Shown here piece after piece: positions 24,342-36,030 of a DNA stretch of 64,000 bases. The notes beneath the pieces are model-generated. The model made no database searches and was not told where the DNA came from. It saw nothing but the letters and a program-made list of their open reading frames with translations. How positions within the stretch are numbered: position 1 is the stretch's first letter; the number at the start of each line of letters is the position of its first letter. The stretch covers positions 620,001-684,000 of the forward strand of contig JAVLRN010000004.1 in the NCBI GenBank assembly GCA_032821775.1, written 5' to 3'. This stretch comes from Sanguinoderma infundibulare. Its lineage: Eukaryota; Basidiomycota; Agaricomycetes; Polyporales; Polyporaceae. A program made the translations under genes and the position numbers.

Positions 24342-24880
24342 GGATCGCATTAGGAAGAGGGCTACACAGAGTATATTCTATGCAAGTCGTACAGAACACA
24401 TACTACTGAAGTATCCGGAGCAGGTCCGGTAATGCTACCTAGTTTTCCTTACTAGTACTGTCGAACAGTTACGGAGGCAAATCATTTCAGTAGTTAGGCA
24501 AATACACGGGGAGTCTCTGGTCACTTACCTCTCCAGCATCCTGGTGTGCACTACCAGGATGTCACGATCCGAAAGATCTGCGAGACTCTTCGATGACCAA
24601 AATCAGGATGGGTCATTTCGTATCGTCGGCCGCCGGAACGCCTTCGGCCTGCACCTGGATAGAATGCCATTGGCATGCGAGAACAGAATGTGGAACGATT
24701 GTTGATGGTTGACATCTGCAGCATTGCGGCGATCGCACTCGGTCACCTACGAACGGCAACAGAGGCCCTGCCTCGGTGCGGATGAACCCAGGTTGCCGTA
24801 TCTTCGCCAATTCATCTCCCCTTCGGCACAGGGCTGTCGAGGGCTGGGAAAACATGCTTAATATTCTTCGCTCGTCCTAC
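24342..24880. other. Intergenic flank within the duplication arm
   Basis: No gene recognised. The sequence is shared, inverted, with 54023-54560 and ends at the Sit4 relic. Confidence 0.45.
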
Positions 24881-24899
24881 ATTATGGGCCAAACATCGT

Positions 24900-25507
24900 C
24901 TTCTGCCGGCAGATCGAGGCAGTCGAAGACTCCGCAGCATGCTTTCCACGCTTGCGCATCGACAGAGCCGCAATACTGTCTACCACGGCTGTTCATTGCC
25001 TACCGCAAGCAGCATACTGTAAGAAACACGCACCGTAGAAGGGATACATTTGGGAAATCCCCTTGCTCTTGTGGTTCCGTCGCAGCAATGTGACCTTGTC
25101 CGGGTATCTGACAAGCCGTCTCGATCACAGCTCGTCTCCGACAGCGGGTGACGCTGACTTGATTTTCGGGAAAAGCAGCAACGAGACCGTCTCAAAGCTA
25201 TCGTGCCCTCGGTTGACTAAGTCCCTTTGAAAACCTATCTGAGCAGCCTCTCGGATGACACGGAGGGGTACATACGTACCAAGAAGATGTAGCTCGTCCC
25301 TATCCCGTCTTTCCTCAGCATCTCCAGCAAATCCCAAAACTGCCCGTTGATTTCGCCGTATACAGTGACTGGACTTGAGACGGGCTGGATGTTGAACGTT
25401 TCTAGCGGTATCGAACAGACGCCTTCCAGGCTCCGGGACGTACTGACATTCAGCATTGGCAACCATTTGTCGGGGTCGAAGGCGGCCGTTGTGCGTATCC
25501 CGTACAA
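24900..25507 (-). pseudogene. Degenerate Sit4/PP6 copy
   Basis: Same gene as 19358-20669 but decayed. Exon 1 reads [12 protein letters not shown], then loses the [12 protein letters not shown] part by deletions. The metal-binding GDIHG has become GEING, and the exon ends IGTSYIFL at a normal GT donor. The downstream DFVDRG exon is mutated (including a stop-prone GHDSFE segment), and the last recognisable exon lies near 24950-25050. The copy then ends; the C-terminal third is missing. It sits divergent to the intact hydrolase at 25781, so in this pair the phosphatase was lost. Confidence 0.8.
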
Positions 25508-25780
25508 CAGAACCTGAAATGTCGTATGATAGATAATAGTATGTAGACAATGAGAGAGAAGAGACAGAGAGCAGATGACGAAACAACAGGGGGCCAGCCA
25601 GGAGCCGACGATGATGGAGGAGACGAAGCAGGGACGTCGCCAACAGCGCTCGCGGGCTCTTTCCCGACCCTCATCTCGTCGCCTCCTACTCGAACGTTCT
25701 GCAGGGTTTATCCGCTGCTACTCCACATGGACGATCCTTAAGGCATTCACCATCCTCATCATCCAAGCGAAGTTGCCTCC

Positions 25781-26743
25781 ATGTCTAAAGAGAGGGAGAT
25801 CACGCTGCGCGAGTCGTTGAACACGACGCCGAGGACGAAACCGCCTCCCAAGCCCTCAGCAATTCCACACCCATTCGTCTACAACCCGAGCGATGATGGC
25901 ACTGATGAGAATCTGCTTATCCTACTTCACGGTCTAGGTATGTATCTTCCCCGTCGTCGCATGAAATAGTGCACTCACGCGATCTTCGCTTGTAGGCGAC
26001 ACTCAGATTCCATTCGGCAAGCTGGGACGCCAGCTGCATCTCCCTCAGACAGCTACGCTTGCGCTGCGTGCTCCAGAACAGTACGTGTTGCTGCTATTGC
26101 GAAGTGTTCGGAATGCTCAGAGAAAGACCCGACGTGAAGGATCCCGTTCTTGTACGAGCAAGCCTTCCAGTGGTACGCGTCCTTCGACACCCTAGGCGAG
26201 CTTATCGACCGCCCGAATCCGACATCCGCACTAGAGCTGATCACGAGAGTCCTCGAGCATCTCACGAAAGACTGTGGGTGGCCCTCTCATCGAATCCACT
26301 TCTTCGGCTTCGCCCAGGGTGGCAGCGTGGCCGCTGAATTCGCCCTCAACTATTGGCGCACCGAACTTTCTCTCGACCAGAAGTCCCTGCCATCTTCCGA
26401 CTCTACTCCCGGCTCTAAAGCGGACGCGCCTACGCCTCGCGCATTTGGGTCTATCGTCAGCGTTTCAGGACCCCTTCTCTCATACCCTACGTTGTCCAAA
26501 AGGTGTCCGACCCCTTTTTTGATCTTCCATCGACCCCCACCCGCGGAGTCCGCCCTACCTCCCGATACTATGACAGCACTGAAGAAGGGTTTTACCAAGG
26601 TCGAAGAGGTCAAGATGAAGGGCGAAGGCATGCCGCGATCGAAGGAGGAGTTTGAGCCTATTATGCGCTTCTGGAGCGAGCACCTTGGTCGTAGGCAGAT
26701 GGAAGGCCTATATGAGGTCATGAGTGGGAAGGCGGCTTCGTAA
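25781..26743 (+). CDS. Alpha/beta hydrolase, phospholipase/carboxylesterase-like
   Basis: Three exons: 25781 to the GT at about 25936, a second from about 25996 to 26080 and a third from about 26140 to 26743, joined in frame through LLHGLG|DTQIPFGK and APEQ|IPFLYEQAF. The fold signature HGLGDT (oxyanion strand) is followed by HFFGFAQGGSVAAEFAL, the position of the nucleophile elbow of acyl-protein thioesterase-like enzymes (PF02230). There the usual Ser is Ala (GFAQGG). The C-terminal half holds FLIFHRPPP, consistent with a late strand; I do not see an obvious catalytic His motif. The protein is about 250 aa, cytosolic. It may be a pseudoenzyme, or belong to a subgroup with a different nucleophile. 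The broken paralogue lies at 20945. Confidence 0.78.
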
Positions 26744-28375
26744 GGCACGATAGAAAGGTGGGGACTGTCGTGAATTCGCATGCTAAAGCGCGATATCGCT
26801 TCGTTTGCTGACCTTCGTCGTGCTAGGTTAACGACTTCCCCGTGTTTACGATTACCTCATGCAGCGTGCGCAATTGGTATTGGATATCGTCATGACCTGA
26901 ACTCAGCCAGAGTTGCCGTGCAATACGACTAGTCCACACTGTACACCACGGTATATCCTATTCGAAGCTCTTCATATTCCGACAATTGCCCACTGCGCAA
27001 AGGACGCGTCCGTCCTGGATACGGGACGGATAGGCTCTGACGACCGTGCAATTCGATACACGGCAAATCGGCTCGCAATTCCCATTTGGCTAGGCCTTTG
27101 TCCTCAGTTTGGGGTGGACAGCGGCAGCGTGATTGCTGCACCGTACACTGTCTATCAATTCTCGCGCCGAAGCCCCTCTCCGAACTTTTCTAGCATCGGC
27201 GAGGAATTCCCTTTGGTCCATCTTACCATCTCGGGCGCGACACGTTGTCTTTCCCCATCTTTCTTGTTTTGCCTCGTGGATTTTCTGTGATGCCCGTGCT
27301 TGAACGCAGGTGCGCGGGGCTATGAAGCTCCAAGTCTTCTTGCCCTCTTCACTGCCGCATACTGACGGAGTTCGTACTCGTAGGGCGGCGACATGCTACT
27401 ACGTTCATTCTGAAAGTGAAGCTATACGCTACAGGACTGAATATTACCCCCTCCTAGACCCTATAGTGAGTAAATTCTCCTGTTATCAGTACCGTACGTC
27501 GTAACGCTCAACAATTCTCATTTGTCGATTATGTGTCGTGTACTGCACGACCGTAGTAGCGAACCCAACTTCCAGTTGCACATTGCCATTCACGGTAACT
27601 GTTCATTACGTTACCTCCCCGGGTGAACATCACTCCTTACTGGAGGATGTAAGAGGATGTACGGCGCCTGAACACGGCTATCAATACAGTGTCTTTCTAT
27701 CGATGCTGGGGAACCGATTCCTCGCGATCGCCACCGATACGTGTTAACAAGTCCTCCCGATCTCAGTTTGCCGAGCCACACTTCGACATGCATATCGGTG
27801 CGCTCCTTTCCTGACGCAGTTCCATATGCACTAGCCTTTTGGATTTACCATAGCGCCCCGGCTACGACAATATTTCTCATGCACTCAGGAAGCAATGAGC
27901 CAGCCTTCAGTCCTGGCGGTTGTTCACACTGAGCAACGGTGAGAAGTCAAAGCACCCACAGACGAAGCCCAGCTGATAAGATCTAGGCGCTAGTTCCTGG
28001 GGACGAACGTACCGCGTTCTGCCAATCGTGCGCGAGTCCGGCGGACGCACCGACCTCAACCACGTTCAGACGTCGGCGCTCACTCGTCCTCACTAGCGGG
28101 GTTGTCTGCAGAACGCCCTCGCAAGCGAGCAGCATGGCCTTCTCTTCTTTCTCCCGTCGCCTTGCCTCACGTTGCGTGCGAGTGGTGTATAAACGCATTC
28201 TATGTCCGAGATGCACCTCGATCCGCCCTTCCCGCGTCCAACAATCCGCGACGCTCTCCGTTGCCCTGCAATCTCGCTCCCCGAACCCACTTTTCTCTCG
28301 AGGCGAAGACCGCTCTCTCCGCCGTCCGACTTCCATCGACTGTCGACACCTGAGGCCTGAGCTGGGCCACTCGCG
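26744..28375. other. Intergenic, no gene recognised
   Basis: No frame with a family resemblance on either strand. From about 28100 the sequence is rich in short plus- and minus-strand frames that look like chance openings in GC-rich 5' flank of the next gene. Confidence 0.45.
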
Positions 28376-30233
28376 ATGTCGGTAGTCCGCGACGTATACA
28401 TATCATACTCGGGGCCGCAACTGCTCGACGACCTCTCGAAGATCATCGCGAGAGCCGCGCCCTCGTTGCGTCTCGCCTTCCTCCCGGCCTACGTGCTCCA
28501 GCTCGTGTTACGGTGGCTGCTCGCGGCACCGACGCATGTGCGGGAGGCGCTACGGCGGTATCTCCGGCAACTGCGGTCACAAATCTGGTCGCGATCTCGC
28601 CTACCGCGGCTACACTTTGCCGACGCGAGTGCGGAGAAGGCGCAGTTGAACGTTCGTGGCGAGAAAGGGGTCCTAAGGATGACGCTCAGGGAGTTCGTTT
28701 GCTCGAGGTGCCCGAGTTTGCTTAGAGAGTACAACCCCTCGAAGATGCTCTTCAAGTAGGTGATTCTCGTCCGCGTACTGTCTTTCAATGCGCTGATAAT
28801 GAGCGCCAGTGGACATTTGCAGACTGCATATGGAGCGTACGGAAACTTTTCCAAGGTCGATAGAATCGTGTATGATAGGTGAGATAAGTCCTCCCATGTC
28901 TCGGTATATCGCTGTCTAACTCGTAGGTTCAGGAAGCTAATCCGACTGCTGGACGGAGGAACACTGTAAGCAACTCGTCTCGTCTGTCTCACCTGCCCGA
29001 CGCTTAACGATCAGGCCGAACCTTTAGTTCATTAGACTTTACGCCACCTGATGATGAACGATACCTGCCAGACGATACCCCGATCATTGTAACATTTCAC
29101 GGCCTGACGGGAGGTGAGTAACCCCGGCGTACTCGAAACTTGTCCTGACTGGGATTCGAACTCTAGGCTCGAATGAGGCGTACGTCCGCGCCATCCTCGC
29201 ACCTGCCTGCGCTCCAGTGGATGCGCTGGTACTCCCGTCACGAGCGAGAAGCTCTACCACTGTGGGAACACAGACGATGCGCGACAGGCGCTTATCTACA
29301 TAGCACACCGCTATCCCGAGGCGAGGCTGATAGGCCTCGGGTTCTCCCTTGGCGCAAACGTCCTCGTCCGGTACCTCGCGCAAGAAGGTGAACGAAGCAG
29401 GCTAGTCGCAGGGTGTGCGCTTGGATGCGTAAGTGCCTCGGATGTTATTTGATCATCATCGGTCGCTCATGCGTCTTCCATCTGTCGGCAGCCATGGGAC
29501 TTGCGCGCCGTCAGCTACAAGTGAGCTCTTACCTCGCGTGCCTCCATATCACCGTCTGACAGTCATCACCATCAGGTTGTCGAACGGAGCGTGGCTCGAC
29601 CGCATGTACTCACGCGCGCTTGCAGAGAATATGGCCGCACTCATCAAGGCCCACAAGGACAAGCTCGCGAGGAACCCGAAGCTCGCGAAGGAGGCACTAC
29701 CCTACCTCTTCTCACTCCCCGCGCCCACGCTCTGGGACTTTGACGCGTACTACGCGTGCGAGGAGAAGTCCGAGGAGTCAGACGCGCTGGGAGCGTTCAA
29801 GGACCAGGGTGACTTCTATCGCTGGTCGTCGAGCCACACGGCGGTGGCGGACGTGCGCGTGCCTCTGCTCGCCATAAACGCGGACGACGATCCGATCATA
29901 CGCGACCTGCCCGCGGACGTCGGCGATAACCCGCTCGTGTCCCTCGTTGTCACGCGGGGTGGCGGGCACCTAGGGTGGTTCACCTCGGAGAGGAAGCTCC
30001 TGCGCAGGCGTCGGACGAGGTGGGTCAGGAAGCCGGTGTTGGAGTGGCTTCGCGCGGTGGGCCAGGATCTTGTCGTCGATATTCCGCAGGGTCGATCGCT
30101 GCGGGAGGCGGAAGGAGGGTTCCTGTACGAAGTAGGGCGACCAGAGCTCGGATGCAGACTGGTGGAGGGCGGAGGGAAGTTTCAGGGAGAGATGTTGCAT
30201 GCGGGGCTCCCGGGCATGACGGCTGGATTCTGA
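28376..30233 (+). pseudogene. EAT1/YMR210W-like alpha/beta hydrolase with internal deletion
   Basis: A multi-exon gene of the family that includes yeast EHT1, EEB1 and YMR210W (ester synthase/esterase type). Exon 1 is 28376-28755; then LFNGHLQTAYGAYGNFS, RKLIRLLDGGTL, SLDFTPPDDERYLPDDTP, FHGLTG|GSNEAYVRAILAP. Family members then have a strand GYRAVVVNFRGCAG. Here it is gone: at about 29222 the codons for VDA run directly into AGTPVTSEKLYHC, losing roughly 13-18 codons and shifting the frame by one. Downstream the catalytic parts are all intact: nucleophile GLGFSLGAN, acid NADDDPIIRD, histidine GGGHLGWF. Only this one break was found, so it may be recent or an assembly error. N-terminal hydrophobic stretch (residues 25-50) could anchor the protein. 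Confidence 0.75.
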
Positions 30234-30644
30234 TGCTCGACATATGTATGTACCTGTACCGTATATGTTGTACTGCTATGCGGAAACGTCGGTCGTTTCT
30301 GACACCGAGTCCCAAAGTATGTCTCCGACGCGGTCTGATGCTGTCGGGTATGTTACGACTCGGCATGGCCTGCTGCTGCTCGTTACGGCGGTGGGATCAC
30401 AGATCCATCTAGGACGTGTTATTACAACAAGGTCGGTAAGTTACACGGAAGTGATACAGGGGACGAAAAGACAGGGTAGGAAACGAGTGACAGTGTAGGG
30501 AGCGTAGTCTGAACGAATTCCGGCGTAGAGTGTGGGTATGCTTGGGTCGGTCCTGCCGTATTGTGACGATCCGCCTGGAGCATGCGTTCTCAGGTGAGCA
30601 TATGATCCAGAACTGAACTGAAGCGTTCGTTACGCACCACCTTT
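30234..30644. other. Convergent intergenic gap
   Basis: 3' flanks of the hydrolase (plus) and the DUF6533 gene (minus). Nothing else seen. Confidence 0.5.
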
Positions 30645-32282
30645 TTACACGACGTAGTGCGTTCGGGACTCGGTGTCGTCAACGTCCTTTTCAAATCCCC
30701 GTCCGTCGTACTCCCAGTCGAGGGTGATCTGGGACGTGACGTCGAGCACACCGCGAGTCCATTGTGTGGTGAGGACTCCTTCCTCCGCCGGGGTGGCTTC
30801 ATCCTGTCGCTCACCGAGCTCGGCAAGCTTGATGAGGAAGCGTGACAGCACGACGGTGATGACACTAGCCGCAATTAATGTTAGCGAGCACGAAAGCGCG
30901 GCATACACAGAGCTGCACTGACGCATCCCTGAGAACGCTGAACGTTTCTACGAAATTGTTACTATCGGGTAACTATACGGTCATTGGACGTTCGTTAGCC
31001 CAAAGTCGGAGAAATAACATGAAAAGCACGTACTCGAGCGATCGCGGTGGACACTATCATCAAAACGGTTGAAATGCTGTTGGCGCATTAGTGAGTAGAT
31101 TTACGCGGGGAAAGGCCGTTCGATACTGACGAAAAGCTTGTAAAACCTGGGTGAAAATTTTGAGCATAAACCGCATCTGGAAGTGCGAAACGTGTCGTAC
31201 CATTTTCGAACAAGACGTCCGAGAGCGAAGGGGCTGAACCGCTGTGCTTCGATGAGCACCATGCTCGGTATGTTGTCCTGCAGGTAAGAACGAAGACTAC
31301 TATCTCGGCAACCGTAGACGCTCCGCGTGAGATAGGTAACACTAAGTCGGAGCGAGTTGAGTGCCAGGGACGGGAACATGCAGTAAATGAGATAATTACT
31401 GCAATTTGATAGCTTAAGGGTACGGTTTGGGCAGCGGACGGGGAAGAGCTCACCAAATGTTTTGTACCTCTTGATAATCAGCCAACGTGAATTCGAAAGC
31501 GCAAGTTGGGGGTATTGAGGGCATTGCGGAGTATACAGAAGACGTCGCTATCGTTGCAAACTGGCGGACTGGACGTGAGGCGTGGAAACAAGTTAGATGC
31601 GATTGCACGTACCATGGTTGGCACAGCGAAAAATGCACTTCCACACAATACTAGCAGTCCGATGAGAACATTGCGTGACGACAAAGCATATGCTCTCCAT
31701 CCCAAGAAGGCTGTGAAGGGAATACAGGTAAAACCAATTTTCGGAGCGCAAGAGCAATAACAACAGGCGCACCTGCCCAACCTAAATACGGGATTACAAC
31801 AAAGATCGACGAGAGGAGGTTCAGTGATGTACACCTGTCTTGATCATGTGAGTGTCCAGTTAGGTGTTAGCGGAACAATTTCGACCCACATCTGCAGCAT
31901 TTCAGTACAAAGAGCAAGAAAACAGCCATTTAATGACACGGACCTGGGACGATATAGTGTTGAAGCGGAAGTCTAGCACGCTCAGGACAAGGCTTGCGAG
32001 TTGGACGTGTCGAATCATGATGAACAAGGCAATCATACGGGCTCGCCCGCGGACCCATATAAAGCGAACCTCAGAGTCCACCGTCAAAAGAGTTTCATAG
32101 AGGAGCAGCGCTTCGATGTGTCAATCAAAAACGCCTGACTAAGGTGCGAAAGTCATACCTATTGCCGCGACTGTACAGGCTTCCTCTAGGAACCTAATGA
32201 AGTACGTTAATATCGGCCGCAGCAAACGTTAGAACACTTACTCCTCCCTCAGGGCTACCTCACTAGCTAGGGTGGATGCCAT
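30645..32282 (-). CDS. DUF6533-domain seven-helix membrane protein (copy M)
   Basis: On the minus strand MASTLASEVALREE (from 32282) joins FLEEACTVAAIA and the DUF6533 core LLLYETLLTVDSEVRFIW in frame through two short introns. Later exons read SLNLLSSIFVVIPYLGW, FLGWRAYALSSRNVLIGL, FATIATSSVYSAMPS, GASTVAEIVVFVLTCRTTY, ISTVLMIVSTAIAR and the final SRFLIKLAELGE, with an acidic tail ending at 30645. The joint between the last two exons did not fit in frame by eye, so the gene may be slightly broken. It is clearly more diverged from the other DUF6533 copies than they are from one another. Role unknown. Confidence 0.62.
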
Positions 32283-33350
32283 AGGTGTAGCACGGCGCGG
32301 GGGACAAGCTCGACAGTGAAGAGAGGGGCGATTTTGAATGGTTGCCTCGCCGCTTATTTGAGAGGATATGTGAGAATGTGCTCGTCTAGAACAAAGCTTA
32401 TTTGGCAGGGATGTGAGAAAATGATATCTCGCGCAGAAGACCTTTACGGCAACCATCGACTGAGGGAAGAGTTGGTTGCGGGGTTGTCGGTTTGACGATC
32501 ACACAGTGGTCGTGATGATCGCATGGTTACCGTTTTCGGCCACAGCTTTTCACAAAGTTCGGAGCTCTCATCCACTGTCAGAATCAACATATGAATTTGC
32601 AGATGACCCGTAGACTACGATTGGATGGAGACAAAATGGGAAAACAATGAAAAGAGAACACACAAATTCGTGGAGCCCAGGAATGTTTCTACAGGGCCAC
32701 AGGAGTTCAAGTTGTGGATGAGACACAACCGCATCAAAGCAGACCCCATATGCATGCAGTTCAAGAGGAGCTGATTTTGCAGCTCATCATGATATCCCTG
32801 TAAGTAGAGGCCATCAGTCACCTTCGGATACACGACAAGGTGAGGATCCAACAGCGAATTCAAGCAAGTTCGCGACCTACGCCGGGAGGTCGTTTAGCCA
32901 TTATGTAATCGCCACCGAACAATCGATCTAATGCGATATTGGCCAATGTGAATCGAACTGGTTCGGCTTCAACAAGGGGAGCTGCACCTTGTCTGCCACG
33001 TCGCCTTTAAATTACACACGAGAATATTCCAACCTCTGCTTACCTTGCGTCATCACACCGCTGAACCTTTGCAACACTTTGCCCTACGTCGCCCATTCAC
33101 TCCAAATAATGCATGCTTGGCAATGTGGCCATGCTTACGGATGATGGTCTTATCTGGATCTGGGATGCTTCACTGACTGGCATGACGTGTATCTCGTTCG
33201 GCATTGCCCAAGTTCCCGCGGCCCTGCTTCGCAGACCCAGTGCCTATATGCCCAGTGCCATATTAACAAGTACCTGCGATATCTGACGCCTAGCATCCTG
33301 GCTCCTTCCTCCCATCATCTCCCCTCAGCCAACTGCTATCTTCATTGGCA
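32283..33350. other. Intergenic, no gene recognised
   Basis: AT-richer than its surroundings. No gene recognised on either strand. Confidence 0.45.
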
Positions 33351-36030
33351 ATGGGTTCAGTACCATCACGAGCAGTACCAGGTAATCGTCTCATTGCAGT
33401 ACCTGGACCGTTACCGCCAGGGGAACCCAAAGCCTGGCCTACTCACGACTACATCATTGTTGGCGGAGGTTCGTCTTTTGATGACGTTCTTACATTCGGA
33501 CGGGCTCAGAGTAGTCTTCGTAGGAACCGCAGGGTGCGTTCTAGCGGCCAGGTTGTCCGAGGATCCTCGCACGACGGTCTTGCTCATCGAAGCTGGCGAG
33601 GAGTGAGTACAATCTAATCCTCGTTCACTATTCGCGTTAATGATGCCCCAAAAGCTTTCTGAATGCCCCCGCTACAAAGGTCCCATTCTCGTTCGCCAGC
33701 ACCTTCCGGACAGCCCTCGACTGGAACACGTATACAGTGTGTGTATGCCCTCCATTTTGTGTCTTAGTCCATTGTTCATGTTCGGAATAGCCCCCAGAGA
33801 GGCTTGAACGGCAGGGAAGCGTATTGGCCGAGAGGCAAGGTCTTGGGAGGTACCAGGTAAAGTTTCCCCTCTCAACTCCCTTTCGCTTCCCCGTCTTATC
33901 CCCCACCGATGACCCAGTTCGATCAATGCCTTGATCTATCATCGATGCTCTCCGTCAGGTAGGCACCGTTAAGTACGTGAATGACTCTCGGTAACATTCG
34001 AGCACAGATTTCGACGAATGGGTTGCGCTTGGAGCCGAAGGTTGGTCGTACACTGACCTGAACCCGTGCGTACTATCGCCCGTTCACTGTGTATCGCCCG
34101 CTCATCTTCTGTAGATACTTCTTGAAAGGAGAGAAGTTCCATCCGAACCCCAAACACCCCCGCGTCAATCCCGCAAACCACGGTGCGTTTGGACCCAGGC
34201 AAACCGGATTCCCGTCCGAAACTGCGGTAAGTGCTGCATACGGCCCCATGCCTCCCGTCTCCTCCTGACGTCCCTTTAGGCCATCAACAACTACGTCATC
34301 GAAGCGTGCAGGGAGTTGGGCATACGGAACAACGAGTGAGTGCTTCCTTGCCACTCTTGCGCCCACAACACCCTACTGATCAACTTATAGCGACATCAAC
34401 GCGGGTCTCGGTTCTCTCGGCGTCACAAAACTGACTGGAACGCTGGACCCGAATGGCAGGAGTAGGTGTATGCCTCACTATAGAGTTGTGTTCCGGTCTG
34501 ATTCGTTTCACCCAGGGAGCTCGACGGCAACTGCATACCTCACCGATGAAGTCGCGAGGAGGCCAAACCTATCCATCGTGGTAAACACCATGATTGAGAG
34601 ACTCGTCTTCTCGGATGTCATTATTCCCGGACGGCCTCCACGCGTGATCGGCGTCGAGATGACCGAGAGGCAAGGCGGGCAGTTGTACTGTACGGGCGTG
34701 AACAAAGAGGTCATCCTCTGCGCGGGCACCGTTGGAACGCCGCAGTTGCTCATGCTCTCGGGCGTGGGCCCCGCGGAGGAGCTCCAAAGGTTCGGCATCC
34801 CCGTCGTGAAGCATCTGCCTGCGGTAGGACGAAATGTCATCGATGTGCGTTGTTCCTTCATAGTCTCAATCGTTTCTAGGCGAACGCGTTTCTGACGTCA
34901 GTCATTCACATCGCAGCACGTTTCATCTGGCCCTATTCCCTTCCGTACCAAGTATGGTCTCTCCTATGACTTCCTGAAGGGAAGCCTCGCAGGCACGGTC
35001 GCCTTCTGGAGGTGGCGTCTGTTCGGAAGAGGACCATTCGCCTCGATGGACTACTCGTCGACAGCGTTCGTCCGGTCGACGGATAACACGTGTGTTTCTC
35101 CCCTAGTGCCTCCTTGCCCGTGTTTCACTTAGTCACAATCTAATTCCCTACAGCCTTCCGTTCTACCCTCGCGGCGAGATCGGCGCGCCGGTGAACGATC
35201 GCTCCTCCAGCCATGCGGCGCCCGACCTCGAGCTTGTTTGGGTTCCGCAGACGATTTATGCAGACGGGTTCCAGAAGCCACCCACTGGCACGGATGGCGT
35301 TTCGTTTGCGGCAGTGGCGCTGCGCCCGGAGAGCAGGGGCCGGATCACGCTCAAGTCTAATAACCCATACGACACCCCGAACATCGACCCTCAGTAAGTT
35401 CACTTCGCTGCACGCCTCTACGTGCTTCACTGCGATCGGGATGTTAACGCGGTCTGGCCCATAACAGGTACCTGTCGACAGGGAGTGACATGAATGTGCT
35501 CGTGCGTGGCGTGCGGCTGCTCCTGCAGCTCGCACACACGGACCCAGTCGCGTCCAAGCTCGACCTGAAGCTAAAGGCGAAGTCGAACAACCCGTCGAGC
35601 CCGTGGTGGCCGGGCGTTGCCGACCCGAATAAGGTATGTTTCAACTCTAGTACACTGCCCGCAATTGGTCATTAGCATGCTGACTGCTCTGCAGATCACA
35701 GATAATGAGATCAGGGACATGCTGCGTCGCACGGCTCTCCCGGCGTGGCACCCGGTGCGTCCATTCTCTCCTGTGCTCCATTGCAAGTCCGCATGATCGT
35801 TCCATTGCTGACCATTGCGTCATGCACAGGTCTCTTCGGCGCGGATGGGCAAGTCGCCCGAGGACAGCGTGGTGAACCCGAGCCTGCGCGTGCACGGCAT
35901 CGAGGGCCTGCGGTGTGTCGACGCGTCGGTGTTCCCGACGCAGGTGTCCGGCCACCCGTGCGCGGTCGTTGTCGCCATGGCGGAGAGAGCGGCGGACATG
36001 ATCAAGGCGTCCGCCCACTCCCGTCTTTGA
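33351..36030 (+). CDS. GMC family FAD oxidoreductase
   Basis: About twelve exons. Exon 1 starts MGSVPSRAVPGNRL and runs to the dinucleotide motif DYIIVGGG|TAGCVLAARLSE (split by a 54-nt intron), followed by VLLIEAGEE. The GMC signature 1 region is WPRGKVLGGTS. Then SINALIYHRC, WVALGAEGWSYTDLNPYFL, VILCAGTVGTPQLLMLSGVG (signature 2), RITLKSNNPYDTPNIDPQYL. The active-site region PAWHPVSSARMG supplies the first catalytic His, and SGHPCAVVVAMAERAADMI closes the FAD fold with the second His. About 600 aa, normal length. No signal peptide is visible, so it is probably intracellular. It oxidises an alcohol or sugar, passing electrons to oxygen or a quinone; the exact type (aryl-alcohol, alcohol or dehydrogenase) cannot be told. 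Looks intact. Confidence 0.87.

Larger units (their letters stand above)
14680..24950. repeat. Left arm of the ~10 kb inverted duplication
   Basis: Collinear and inverted with about 53900-64000. From left to right it carries the last exon of copy C, the repeat-rich spacer, the amine oxidase, Sit4/PP6, a diverged middle (about 21000-22700), the second 7TM gene and its downstream flank. Introns and spacers are nearly identical outside the diverged middle, which indicates a recent event. The right arm runs off the window end, so the true length is unknown. Confidence 0.92.

Noticed and set aside
29140..29175. tRNA T-arm-like word GGGATTCGAACTC
   Set aside because: It lies at the 3' end of an intron of the hydrolase gene and no cloverleaf can be built around it.
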